50,993 bases of DNA. Source: an uncultured Pelagibacteraceae bacterium (GTDB taxonomy: Bacteria > Pseudomonadota > Alphaproteobacteria > Pelagibacterales > Pelagibacteraceae). The notes beneath the pieces are model-generated. The model had not been told where the DNA came from, ran no database searches, and saw only the letters and a list, made by a program, of their open reading frames with translations. Below are positions 9,085 through 17,344 of this stretch, in pieces. Positions within the stretch are counted from its first letter, which is position 1, and each line of letters starts with the position of its first letter. The stretch lies in assembly GCA_902630915.1 (NCBI GenBank), contig CACOWD010000004.1:1-50993 (forward strand). The letters run 5' to 3'. The position numbers were made by a program, and so were the translations under genes.

Positions 9085-11832
9085 CTAAAAACCTCTTATC
9101 ATTTTTTTGCTAATATTATTTAATCCTGTAGCGTTAGAACCTTTAATCATTAAATAGTCATTATTAGATATAATGTTATTTAAAGTAAAATCCACATCTT
9201 CTTCTTGTTGAAAAATATTACCTCGTTTATTTTTTTTAATTTTCCTATAAGTGATTAGCGTTTTTTCACCCTTAACAAACACCTTGTCGATATCAGAATT
9301 GTTAATAACTTTAGATAAATTTTTATGAAGATTTTCAGATTTTTTTCCTAATTCAAGCATATCCCCTAGAATTAGGTATTTTTTAAAATTTTGTTTTTTT
9401 ATCGAGTCAAAATTCTTGATAGCATTCCTTACTGAAAGAGGATTAGCATTGTAACTTTCATCTATTAAATTAAACTTTTTATTGTATCTTTTGATTTTAT
9501 GAATTTTTCCCCTGCCTTCTGATGGTTCATAATTTTTAAAAGAATTAATTACTCTTTTGATATTTAAATTTAATTCTTTTAATAATGCTAATGAGGCGAT
9601 CACGTTGTAAATATTCAAATTTTTGTACTTAAATTTTACTATTTGATTTTTTACTTTAATTTTACAAAAATTGTATTTATTTTTTTTCGATATTGAAATT
9701 GGATATACATCAGAATTTTTACCCATACCAAAAGATATAATTTTTAAATATTTTGACTTCGCCTTTTTTTTAAAAAATTTATAATATTTGTCGTCTCGAT
9801 TTAAGATTAAAGTACCTTTTTTTTTAATATTATTAATTATTTCACTTTTCGCTTTAGCAATTCCATTTAAATCTTTAAAATTTTCAATGTGAGCTTCTCC
9901 AACATTAGTTATGATGCCAATTTCAGGATTTATAATTTTAGAAAGAGTGTTTATTTCACCTGCTTTACTCATTCCAACCTCAAATATCCCATACCTATGT
10001 CTTGTGTGTAATTGAGATAAACTTAATGGCACTCCAAGATGATTGTTAAAGGATTTAGGTGAACTTAATGTTGATCCATAGTTTTGAAGTAAATTTTTTA
10101 TTAAGTTTTTAAGTGAGGTTTTTCCTGCACTTCCTGTTATAGCAAAAATTTTTGCTAATGAAATTTCTCTTTTCTTCTTTGCATAACTATTTAGGAAACT
10201 TATTTCATTATCTACTTTAAATATTTTATTTTTATTTTTTTTTACTTTTTTCGATGAAATGATAAATTTAGCACCTTTTCTAAAAGCATTATTTATAAAC
10301 ATAGATCCGTCAAGATTTTTTCCCTTAATTGTTAAAAATGCGTTATTTTTTTTTAGAGTTCGAGTATCTACTGAAAGACCATGAAAATCTTTAATTTTTA
10401 TATTTCTAATTATTTTCATCAAAATATTTTTATTTTGAAGGAAATTTTGATCCTTATTCGATAATTTTTTTATTTTGAATTTAATTCCTTTTACTATTTT
10501 TTTATCAGATATTGAAATTATTTTATTTTTGTAAATTTGATTAACTTCATGACCTTTACCGGCAATCAAAATTTTTTCATTTGGAATGGCATTTTTAATT
10601 GCGGTTTCAATTGCTTTAGCTCTATCTCCAATATTATATAATTTTTTAGACTTTATACCTTTTATAATTTCTTTTCTTATCTTTTCAGGTTTTTCATTTC
10701 TTGGATTGTCATCTGTAATATAAATTTTTTTACAATGCGCACTTGCTATCTTTCCCATTAAAGGTCTCTTTTTAAAGTCTCTATTTCCTCCACAGCCGAA
10801 TACTATTGAAATATTTTCACCTCCTAATGTTTTTATTGATTTTAATAATGCGTCGGGTGTATGAGCAAAATCTACATATACTTTTATACCATTAGGGAAA
10901 TTTCTTACCAAGTTTAGTCTGCCTTCTACATCTTTAATTCTTCCTAAAACATTGAAAATTTTTTTTTCATTTAAATTGCATAATTTTGCTGCAGCTACTG
11001 CCATAGAGATATTCTTAAGTTTTATTTCATTAAAATTTAGATTTTTTTTATTAATTTTTTCTTTGATTTGTGCAATATCAACTAGTCGTAGATCTCTTTT
11101 TTTTGCAATTTTTTTTATGATTTTGTATTCTTTTATTGATTTATCAGAAATTATTGTTCTTTTTTTTAAAATAATCTTATTAAATAAAAGTAACTTTGCA
11201 TCTAAATAAGATTTCATAGTTTTATGAAAATCTAAATGATCTTGACTAAAATTTGTAAAAATCCCGGCTTTAAAATTAATATTATTAAGCCTTTTTTGAA
11301 CTAATCCATGACTTGAGGCCTCAATTATTACATTATCTATGTTATTTTTTTTTATTTTTTCAAGCATTTTGTGAAGTAAAATAGTATCTGGAGAAGTTAA
11401 ATCTGATTTAATTATTACGTTTTTATATTTAATTCCTAAAGTTCCAATTGAAGCAACAGGTATTTTATTTAATCTTAAAATTTGAAAAAATAAATCTGCG
11501 ACTGATGTTTTTCCATTAGTACCAGTTACAGCTATTATATTTTTGGGTTTTTGTTTATAAAATTTAGAGGAAATTTTAACTAATAAATTTTTAATTTTCG
11601 GAGTTTTAATAATTGGAATTTGAGGATTTGTATATTTACAATTTTTTGAGCATACTACTGCAGAAGCTCCTTTCTTAATAGCCTCATTAATAAATTTTTC
11701 ACCATTAACTTTTGAACCTTTTATAGCAAAAAAAATGAACCCTTTTTTAACGCTTTTACTATTAACAGAAAGACCTTTTATAAGAATTTTTTTTTTTATT
11801 GGAAAATCTTTAATTAGTTTTTTTAACAACAT
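9085..11832 (-). CDS. murE-murF: Bifunctional MurE-MurF: diaminopimelate-adding and D-Ala-D-Ala-adding ligase fusion
   Basis: One uninterrupted frame encodes two consecutive Mur ligases, 915 residues from ATG 11832. MurE part (about 1-450): VTGTNGKTSVA, EASSHGLVQKRL, FSQDHLDFH, VDFAHTPDAL, FGCGGNRDFKKRPLMG, and TDDNPRNEKP, whose DNPR motif indicates meso-diaminopimelate as substrate. MurF part (from about residue 472, an internal Met at 10419): SVDTRTL, AITGSAGKTSLKN, NNHLGVPLSL, NVGEAHIENF, LIDESYNANP and LGDMLELG. The MurE middle domain is about 27 residues shorter than E. coli MurE and lacks the GxFNxxN segment. The frame extends upstream to 11853, but ATG 11832, overlapping ftsI by 23 bases, fits the MurE N-terminus better. 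The fusion should carry out two successive pathway steps. Confidence 0.95.
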   Translation of the reverse strand: MLLKKLIKDFPIKKKILIKGLSVNSKSVKKGFIFFAIKGSKVNGEKFINEAIKKGASAVVCSKNCKYTNPQIPIIKTPKIKNLLVKISSKFYKQKPKNIIAVTGTNGKTSVADLFFQILRLNKIPVASIGTLGIKYKNVIIKSDLTSPDTILLHKMLEKIKKNNIDNVIIEASSHGLVQKRLNNINFKAGIFTNFSQDHLDFHKTMKSYLDAKLLLFNKIILKKRTIISDKSIKEYKIIKKIAKKRDLRLVDIAQIKEKINKKNLNFNEIKLKNISMAVAAAKLCNLNEKKIFNVLGRIKDVEGRLNLVRNFPNGIKVYVDFAHTPDALLKSIKTLGGENISIVFGCGGNRDFKKRPLMGKIASAHCKKIYITDDNPRNEKPEKIRKEIIKGIKSKKLYNIGDRAKAIETAIKNAIPNEKILIAGKGHEVNQIYKNKIISISDKKIVKGIKFKIKKLSNKDQNFLQNKNILMKIIRNIKIKDFHGLSVDTRTLKKNNAFLTIKGKNLDGSMFINNAFRKGAKFIISSKKVKKNKNKIFKVDNEISFLNSYAKKKREISLAKIFAITGSAGKTSLKNLIKNLLQNYGSTLSSPKSFNNHLGVPLSLSQLHTRHRYGIFEVGMSKAGEINTLSKIINPEIGIITNVGEAHIENFKDLNGIAKAKSEIINNIKKKGTLILNRDDKYYKFFKKKAKSKYLKIISFGMGKNSDVYPISISKKNKYNFCKIKVKNQIVKFKYKNLNIYNVIASLALLKELNLNIKRVINSFKNYEPSEGRGKIHKIKRYNKKFNLIDESYNANPLSVRNAIKNFDSIKKQNFKKYLILGDMLELGKKSENLHKNLSKVINNSDIDKVFVKGEKTLITYRKIKKNKRGNIFQQEEDVDFTLNNIISNNDYLMIKGSNATGLNNISKKMIRGF

Positions 11833-13534
11833 GGTGATAGTTAAAATCCTCACTCTTTATGGCTAAAATTGGTCCAATCTTTTTAATTATTTTGCCAGCA
11901 ACATACACAGAATTCCAGCCAGCTTCATTTCGTGCACCTTTTATTTTTGTGCCCTTATAATCATAAATTAAATCTCTGGCGATTTGTGGATTTTCTAGCA
12001 TCACTAATAACGCATATTTAGGTTTTTGAATGGGAAAGACAGATATAAAAGTGTTAAGATTTTGTTTTTTATCTTGATAATTTTGAGAAGTGCCTGTTTT
12101 TCCACCAACATAATATCCATCTATATCTGCTTGACTAGCTGTTCCTTCATCTTCTGAGACTACTTTTCTTAAAATTTTATTTATTTTTTCACTTGTTTTT
12201 TTTGATACTAGTCTTTCATATTTCTTTTGTTGATTTTTTTTTACTAAATTAGGCTTAATTATAATACCGCCGTTAACTAAAGAGGCGTAAACCGCTGTAG
12301 CTTGTAATGGCGTAGTAGTTATTCCATGTCCAAAAGAAACTGTTTCTAATTTGCACTCATTCCATCTAAAATCAATAGGATTACCTACTTCTTCAATTTC
12401 TAATTCAGGGCTTTTAAGAAGTTTAACATCCTCAAAAAATTTTTTAAATTTTTCTTCACCAACTTGTCTAGCGATTAGTATTGTTCCAATATTTGATGAT
12501 CTAATTAAAATATCTTCAACAGACAAATCTGTTGAAAATTTTTTTATATCGGAAATTTCATGATTGGAGCACTTTATTAAATTCGGAATATCTTTAATTA
12601 CTGTCTTAGGTGTCACAATATTATTATCGATCGCTAACGCAATAGTAAATGTTTTAAAAATTGATCCAAGCTCATAAACTCCTTTAGTAATTTTATTAAT
12701 ATATTTTTTATCTTTGAGATCTTTTCTTAAATTTATGTCAAAGTTAGGTAATGACACTAAAGATATAATCTCTCCATTTTCTACATCTATCAGCAAAGAT
12801 CCTCCACCCGTAGCATTAAAAGTTTCTAATGCTGCATTTAATTCCTTATCAATTAAATATTGGATATCGGTATCTAAAGTTAATTGAAAAGGAACATTAG
12901 ATAAATTTTTGTCTTTTAATTCTTTGTCGAAATATTTTTCTATACCTGAAACACCGTAATTATCGTAATCTACTTGTCCAATAATGTGACTAAATAAATT
13001 AGCATGTGTATAGATTCTCGATTGAAAGGGTTCAAAAATTATTCCTTTTTCTCCCATGCGCCAGAGTTTTTCTTTTTCTATTTGAGAAATTCTTTTTTTT
13101 AAATAAAAATATTTTCCATTATTTAATTTTTTTTTAATTTTTTCTACAGGAAGATCAGGAAAATTTAATCTAAGTTTTATCAAAAAGTTATCTTTATTAT
13201 TTATGTATGACGGATTGATTGCCGCATGAAAGGATTTAATATTTCTAGAAATTAAAGTTCCATTTCTGTCAACAATATCGCGTCTATTTAAAGAAAAATT
13301 ATTTAAAGTTTTTTCTTGATAGAATAAATCAACTTTATTCAAAGAAACATGAATAATTCTGAGGCTAAAAATCAAAATTAGAGAAAAAAATAAAAAAAAT
13401 AATAAGTAAATTCTATCATGGGAAACAGTATTTTTTTTTAAAATTTCATTTTTTTTACTAGTTTCTAAAAAATCTTCAAAGTAAAAGCTTGTCTGATTTA
13501 TATTAAAATTCTTATTTTTTTTCGATTTTTTCAT
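11810..13534 (-). CDS. ftsI: FtsI (PBP3), septal peptidoglycan transpeptidase
   Basis: Class B penicillin-binding protein that cross-links septal peptidoglycan in the periplasm. A cytoplasmic tail of about 45 residues precedes one membrane segment (about 41-62), then the PBP dimerisation domain (NRRDIVDRNG through GISGVEK-type pedestal motifs; here VSGIEKYFD) and the transpeptidase domain with GSIFKTFT (SxxK nucleophile), RSSNIG (SxN) and GGKTGTS (KTG). The frame is open to 13555, but ATG at 13534 (MKKSKKNKN) is preferred over the upstream TTG; it overlaps ftsL by 23 bases and gives 574 residues. It acts with FtsW, encoded four genes downstream. Confidence 0.95.
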   Translation of the reverse strand: MKKSKKNKNFNINQTSFYFEDFLETSKKNEILKKNTVSHDRIYLLFFLFFSLILIFSLRIIHVSLNKVDLFYQEKTLNNFSLNRRDIVDRNGTLISRNIKSFHAAINPSYINNKDNFLIKLRLNFPDLPVEKIKKKLNNGKYFYLKKRISQIEKEKLWRMGEKGIIFEPFQSRIYTHANLFSHIIGQVDYDNYGVSGIEKYFDKELKDKNLSNVPFQLTLDTDIQYLIDKELNAALETFNATGGGSLLIDVENGEIISLVSLPNFDINLRKDLKDKKYINKITKGVYELGSIFKTFTIALAIDNNIVTPKTVIKDIPNLIKCSNHEISDIKKFSTDLSVEDILIRSSNIGTILIARQVGEEKFKKFFEDVKLLKSPELEIEEVGNPIDFRWNECKLETVSFGHGITTTPLQATAVYASLVNGGIIIKPNLVKKNQQKKYERLVSKKTSEKINKILRKVVSEDEGTASQADIDGYYVGGKTGTSQNYQDKKQNLNTFISVFPIQKPKYALLVMLENPQIARDLIYDYKGTKIKGARNEAGWNSVYVAGKIIKKIGPILAIKSEDFNYHHVVKKTN

Positions 13535-13847
13535 TATGATTATTTTGTACGGCAATTTTGTTGTGGAGATCTAAAAAATTTGACATACTTAAGAAAATTT
13601 TTGAATACTCCATAGGAAAGTATTGTTTATTATCTAAGTGCTTTATTTTTTTCTCAATAATAAAAGGAGATGTTAAATATGAGAAATCTAATTGCGTATC
13701 ATTAAGATCTTTTTCTTTTAAATTAATGATAATTTTTATTCTTGAAATTTTTTTTTCAATTTCTCTGGTTTGATTTTTTATAATTGATGTCCCAAATAAA
13801 AGTGAGGAAAAAATTAAAACTGAAATAATAAGTTTTATTTTATACAT
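13512..13847 (-). CDS. ftsL: FtsL-like cell division protein
   Basis: A 111-residue protein with one N-terminal membrane segment (about 4-20) and a following helical, heptad-like region (TREIEKKISRIKIIINLKEK). This is the layout of FtsL, which forms a coiled coil with FtsB and activates FtsWI. It lies between rsmH (overlap 8 bases) and ftsI (overlap 23), the position ftsL holds in dcw clusters generally. FtsL sequences are barely conserved, so the call depends on topology, size and position. No FtsB/DivIC homologue is in the window. Confidence 0.8.
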   Translation of the reverse strand: MYKIKLIISVLIFSSLLFGTSIIKNQTREIEKKISRIKIIINLKEKDLNDTQLDFSYLTSPFIIEKKIKHLDNKQYFPMEYSKIFLSMSNFLDLHNKIAVQNNHNEKIEKK

Positions 13848-14850
13848 TAAAGGCCTCTATTTCTAAATATTTTTTAAATTTTTGAACCAAACCAGTTGGG
13901 TATATAAAATTATTTCTATTTCGTACAATAAATCTCAGCTTGGCAGATCGAGATGGATTATTTTTTTTTAATTCTCGTAGGCTAGGTTTTATTATTTTAT
14001 TTTTATATTCCTCAAACAAAGTTGTGTTATCGTTGTTTGCTTCAGGAAAATACCTCGAAGGTTTTGATTTGTTTTTTGAAAAATTACTGAAAAAATATTT
14101 TATGATTTTATCTTCTATCGAGTGAAAACTGATTACAAGAATTTTGCCACCAGGTTTTAAAAATTTTGATGCATTTATAATTCCATTAATAAGTTCGGTT
14201 ATTTCTTTATTTACAAATATTCTTAATGCTTGAAATGTTTTTGTACTGGGATTGATTTTTGAGGCAAAGTTTCTTTTTTTACTTTTTTCAATTATTTTTA
14301 CCAGCTCATCAACTCGTGTAATTTTTTTTTCAGATCTTGCTTTTACAATATTTTTAGCTATTTTTGATGCTTCTTTTTCCTCACCAAGTATCTTGATAAC
14401 TAGTTTTAACCTAGCCTCAGACAGGTTATTTATTGCATCCTGAGCTGAAATATTCGATAGGCCCATTTTCATATCTAATTTATCTTTTGATCTAAATGAA
14501 AAACCTCTACTAAGGTTATTCAACTGAATTGATGAAAGCCCTAGATCAAATACTATTGTATCCACTTCTTTTTTTAAAATTTTGTTTATTTGACTAAATT
14601 TTAATCGATAAAATTCAAATCTTTTTTTGAATCTTTTTTCAAGTTTTTTTGCTATTGAAATTACTGACTCGTCTCTATCAATAGCAATAACTTTAGTTTT
14701 TGGAAATTGGAGCAGTCTTTGAGAGTAGTTTCCTCCTCCGAAAGTGCAATCTACGAATACTCCGCCATTCTTGGGTGATAAAATTTTAATTGTCTCATCC
14801 AGCATTACTGGAAAATGTGACCTTTCCAGCGATGATTTTTGAGTTTTCAT
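13840..14850 (-). CDS. rsmH: 16S rRNA (cytosine(1402)-N(4))-methyltransferase
   Basis: MraW/RsmH methylates the exocyclic amine of C1402 in 16S rRNA using S-adenosylmethionine. The protein has 336 residues. It opens HFPVMLDETIKIL, followed by the SAM-binding DCTFGGGNYSQ and IAIDRDESV; later come FDLGLSSIQLN, RGFSFRSKDKLDMKM, and VISFHSIEDKIIKYFF, all typical of the family. It starts 18 bases after the ftsZ stop. In most genomes rsmH directly follows mraZ; here ftsZ has come between them. Confidence 0.97.
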   Translation of the reverse strand: MKTQKSSLERSHFPVMLDETIKILSPKNGGVFVDCTFGGGNYSQRLLQFPKTKVIAIDRDESVISIAKKLEKRFKKRFEFYRLKFSQINKILKKEVDTIVFDLGLSSIQLNNLSRGFSFRSKDKLDMKMGLSNISAQDAINNLSEARLKLVIKILGEEKEASKIAKNIVKARSEKKITRVDELVKIIEKSKKRNFASKINPSTKTFQALRIFVNKEITELINGIINASKFLKPGGKILVISFHSIEDKIIKYFFSNFSKNKSKPSRYFPEANNDNTTLFEEYKNKIIKPSLRELKKNNPSRSAKLRFIVRNRNNFIYPTGLVQKFKKYLEIEAFNV

Positions 14851-14868
14851 TAATATTTGGTCTTATCA

Positions 14869-16377
14869 TTAAAACTTTTGTCTTCTTAAAAATGCAGGTA
14901 TCTCAAAGTCCTCTTCTTCATTATTATCTTGATCAAATAATCGCTCGTTGTAATTATCCTCTTTAGGTTCATCATTGGTGTTGTTTAGTTCTTTGCTGCT
15001 ATTTTCTGAAAATAGTCTTGGAGTGTGTTCCTCTAAATTGCTATTAATTGCTGAGTTATTTTGGGAAAATAGTCTATCTTCTATTTCTATTTCAGAATTA
15101 TTTTCCATATAAGATGCGCTCTCAATCGATACTCCTGTGGGTATTTCTTGAGCATCATGTATCTGGGCTTTCGCCTCCTCAGCTATTTGATTTTCTTCAT
15201 TGCTCTCAAAAGAGTCTATAAGTGCACTTTGATCCTCTTGATTTTTTATTTCATAGCTTTCATCAAGTTTTAACGCGTTAGCTCCATCAATAGAATTAGA
15301 TACATTTTTATCTAAACTTGTTTTTGAAAAAAGATTGTCTGTAAAAATACTATTTCTATTGTTAGAACCATTAACAACATTCAATACTGGTCTTGGGTCT
15401 GGTGAAATTGATGAACCTTTCAATGAAGTTGCAACTATTGAAACTCTTATTTTGCCTTTCATAGCCTCATCTTTTATTGCTCCAAAAATTAATTCAGCCT
15501 CGGGGTCCACCTCTGCTCTTATCTTATTAACTGCAGCATCAACTTCAAAAAGTTTTATATCACTTCCACCAGTTATATTTACTAATAAACCTTTGGCACC
15601 TTGCAAAGTATATTCATCAATTAAAGGATTATTTAAAGCAAGTTCAGTAGCGGCCATTGCTCTATTCTCGCCTTCGGCCTCTCCAGTTCCCATCATTGCT
15701 TTTCCACTAGAGCTCATCACAGTTTCTACATCTGCAAAATCCAAATTTATCATACCGGGTCTTACCATTAAGTCAGTTATGCTTTGTACTCCGTGTTTTA
15801 AAACATCATTTGATAAATTAAACGACTCTTCAAATCCAGTCGTTTCATTTGCAATTTTAAACAAATTCTGATTTGGAACTACAATCGTAGTATCTAAATG
15901 TCTTTTAAGTTCATCCAATCCTACTACAGCTCTTCTCATTCTTTTTGGGCCTTCGTAAGAAAATGGAAGAGTGGTAACGCCCACAGTTAAAATATTCATT
16001 TCTCTTGCAGCTTTGGCAATTACATGGGATGCGCCTGTTCCAGTTCCTCCTCCCATGCCTGAAGCAATAAAAACCATATTGCTTCCTTGAATATAGTTTA
16101 CAATTTCGTTGATAGACTCATCAGCTGCCGCTTGACCGATATCATGTTTTGCACCTGCGCCAAGCCCTTTAGTCAAATTCATTCCTATTTGAATTTTAGC
16201 ATCAGCTTTGCTCATTTTTAAATCCTGGGCGTCAGTATTGACAGCAACAAACTCTACTCCTTGCATGCCGGCTTCAATCATAGCGTTAATTGCATTACCT
16301 CCGGCACCTCCTACTCCAATTACTAAAATTCTTGGTTTTAATTCTCTTAATTCTCCGCCTCCAACGTTTATACTCAT
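14869..16377 (-). CDS. ftsZ: FtsZ, tubulin-like cell division GTPase
   Basis: Forms the Z ring. The 502-residue protein has the tubulin-like GTPase domain (about 10-320): GVGGAGGNAINAM, NTDAQDL, the signature GMGGGTGTGAS, GPKRMRRA and NLDFADVETVM. A disordered linker of about 165 residues, rich in Asn, Glu and Ser, follows, then the conserved C-terminal peptide EIPAFLRRQKF that binds FtsA and other partners. The linker contains three RLF motifs (residues 435, 454, 479). The start overlaps the mraZ stop as ATGA, with a clear AAGGGG ribosome-binding site 7 bases upstream. Its place as second gene of the cluster is odd; ftsZ normally follows ftsA at the far end. The core domain is well conserved, unlike the neighbouring ftsA. 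Confidence 0.98.
   Translation of the reverse strand: MSINVGGGELRELKPRILVIGVGGAGGNAINAMIEAGMQGVEFVAVNTDAQDLKMSKADAKIQIGMNLTKGLGAGAKHDIGQAAADESINEIVNYIQGSNMVFIASGMGGGTGTGASHVIAKAAREMNILTVGVTTLPFSYEGPKRMRRAVVGLDELKRHLDTTIVVPNQNLFKIANETTGFEESFNLSNDVLKHGVQSITDLMVRPGMINLDFADVETVMSSSGKAMMGTGEAEGENRAMAATELALNNPLIDEYTLQGAKGLLVNITGGSDIKLFEVDAAVNKIRAEVDPEAELIFGAIKDEAMKGKIRVSIVATSLKGSSISPDPRPVLNVVNGSNNRNSIFTDNLFSKTSLDKNVSNSIDGANALKLDESYEIKNQEDQSALIDSFESNEENQIAEEAKAQIHDAQEIPTGVSIESASYMENNSEIEIEDRLFSQNNSAINSNLEEHTPRLFSENSSKELNNTNDEPKEDNYNERLFDQDNNEEEDFEIPAFLRRQKF
14935..15075 (-). repeat. Triple RLF motif in the FtsZ C-terminal linker
   Basis: Three copies of a short motif lie in the FtsZ linker: RLFSQNNS at 15075-15052 (residue 435 on), RLFSENSS at 15018-14995 (residue 454 on) and RLFDQDNN at 14943-14920 (residue 479 on). 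Each consists of Arg-Leu-Phe, a Ser/Asp, an acidic/amide residue and then Asn/Ser. Spacing is 19 and 25 residues. The motifs stand out in otherwise low-complexity acidic sequence, suggesting retained short linear binding motifs. Function is unknown. Confidence 0.75.
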
Positions 16378-16838
16378 GACATATCCCCTTTCTGTTTATT
16401 CTCCCATTTTAAATTAGATCTATTTTGAAAAGCTTTTTTTCTTGCGAAATTTTTAAATTTTTCAAAGTTTTTGGGCTCCCAAATTTGAAATGTCTTTCCA
16501 AGCCCCACAAACAAAATGTTGTTTTTTATATTTGCATGTTTTAACAGTTTATTAGAGAGCGAAACTCTGCCCTCGGTATCAAATTGTAAATTTTCACTCT
16601 CCGACAAAATAGATGTTGCAAAGTAATCTCTTTTTTCTTCAAAAGGATTTAAAGTATCTATCGTGTTAGATAATTTTTCTATTCTGTCTTGCGAACATGC
16701 CTCTAAAGCTGAGTAATTAAATGATGGATAAGCAATAAAACCGTTATATCCAACTGAATTTAAATGTGATCTAAAATTTGCCGGCACAGAAACACGTCCT
16801 TTCTTGTCTATTTTGTTCTCGTAAGTAGATAAAAACAT
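16374..16838 (-). CDS. mraZ: MraZ, transcriptional regulator of the dcw cluster
   Basis: A 154-residue protein with two SpoVT-AbrB-like halves. Each half carries the family DxxxR signature: IDKKGRVSVP near residue 11 and FDTEGRVSLS near residue 89. MraZ is known to form ring-like oligomers and, in E. coli, to bind TGGGN repeats with 10-bp periodicity upstream of its own gene, repressing the dcw cluster. Such repeats are present here at 16889-16914. The stop overlaps ftsZ by 4 bases, so mraZ and ftsZ are probably translationally coupled. No Shine-Dalgarno sequence is evident before its ATG. Confidence 0.96.
   Translation of the reverse strand: MFLSTYENKIDKKGRVSVPANFRSHLNSVGYNGFIAYPSFNYSALEACSQDRIEKLSNTIDTLNPFEEKRDYFATSILSESENLQFDTEGRVSLSNKLLKHANIKNNILFVGLGKTFQIWEPKNFEKFKNFARKKAFQNRSNLKWENKQKGDMS
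16385..16390 (-). promoter_or_regulatory. Ribosome binding site of ftsZ
   Basis: The minus strand reads AAGGGG, with 7 bases between its last G and the ftsZ ATG (16377). It lies inside the last codons of mraZ. Many genes in this window lack such a site, so its presence supports the chosen ftsZ start. Confidence 0.7.
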
Positions 16839-16888
16839 AATGAGTTAAAAACCATTTTTTTTCGTATATTTCCAAATCACCCTCCATT

Positions 16889-16914
16889 ATGGGATTATTT
16901 GGGATAGTATGGGT
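16889..16914 (+). promoter_or_regulatory. MraZ box: three TGGG repeats at 10-bp spacing
   Basis: The plus strand carries TGGG three times, with the GGG at 16891, 16901 and 16911, each exactly 10 bp apart (contexts TATGGGATTA, TTTGGGATAG, TATGGGTTTT). Ten-base periodicity of TGGGN is the known MraZ operator layout. The repeats interleave with the predicted -10 element of the mraZ promoter, so bound MraZ would block RNA polymerase. The TGGG motif is on the strand opposite to mraZ transcription. Confidence 0.8.
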
Positions 16915-16931
16915 TTTTATGAAATAGTCAA
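16904..16931 (-). promoter_or_regulatory. Predicted sigma70 promoter of mraZ and the dcw cluster
   Basis: On the minus strand TTGACT (-35, 16931-16926) and TACTAT (-10, 16909-16904) are separated by 16 bases, about 65 bases before the mraZ ATG. This is the only clear promoter-like element seen ahead of the 15-gene cluster. The MraZ repeats surround the -10. Internal promoters within the coding sequences cannot be excluded. Confidence 0.6.
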
Positions 16932-16982
16932 TATTATTGTTTTAAGCAAAAAAGTACAAAAGTAGAACAAGGTTTGAGGTTT

Positions 16983-17338
16983 GCCAGATAATCTATAAGC
17001 CGGGTTCTGTCATTGAAGATTTCATTTATCTAGGCTTAAGTTTACACTCAAGCTCAAGCGGTTAACCCAGAAGACTAACTAAAGACTGTTTTTTGCATTA
17101 AATGCTAAGTCTTCTCTATTTAACCTTGCTCCCAGTGGGGTTTGCCGTGCGTTTTTTGTTACCAAAAAACCGGTGAGCTCTTACCTCGCCGTTTCACCCT
17201 TGCCTTGATAAGGCGGTTTATTTTCTGTGGCACTATCCCTGAAGTCACCTTCGCCAGTCGTTAACTGGCACTGTGTCTTTATGGAGCCCGGACTTTCCTC
17301 TGATAGATGTACTATCAGCGATCATCCAACTATCTGGC
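16983..17338 (-). ncRNA. rnpB: RNase P RNA (bacterial class A)
   Basis: Catalytic RNA of RNase P, which cuts the 5' leader from tRNA precursors. Read on the minus strand it starts GCCAGATAG and ends TATCTGGC, and these eight-base ends pair perfectly as helix P1, fixing a length of about 356 bases. Universally conserved blocks are present in order: GAGGAAAGTCCGGGCTCCA (P3-P4 side), GTGCCACAGAAA, AAGGGTGAAACGGCGAGGTA, GAGCTCACCGG, CCCCACTGGGAGCAAG and GACAGAACCCGGCTTAT near the 3' end. It lies between the amidase gene and mraZ, all on the same strand. No clear terminator hairpin follows it. Confidence 0.96.
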
Positions 17339-17344
17339 AAAAAC

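Noticed and set aside
9085..11832. murE-murF fusion as a sequencing error
   Set aside because: The frame is continuous through the junction with plausible linker codons and no homopolymer longer than neighbours at the joint; error cannot be excluded but is not needed.
15335..15871. Plus-strand open frame of 178 codons antisense to ftsZ
   Set aside because: It lies wholly inside the well-supported ftsZ gene, has Ser/Leu/Pro-rich composition typical of a reverse-complement shadow, and no recognisable domain.
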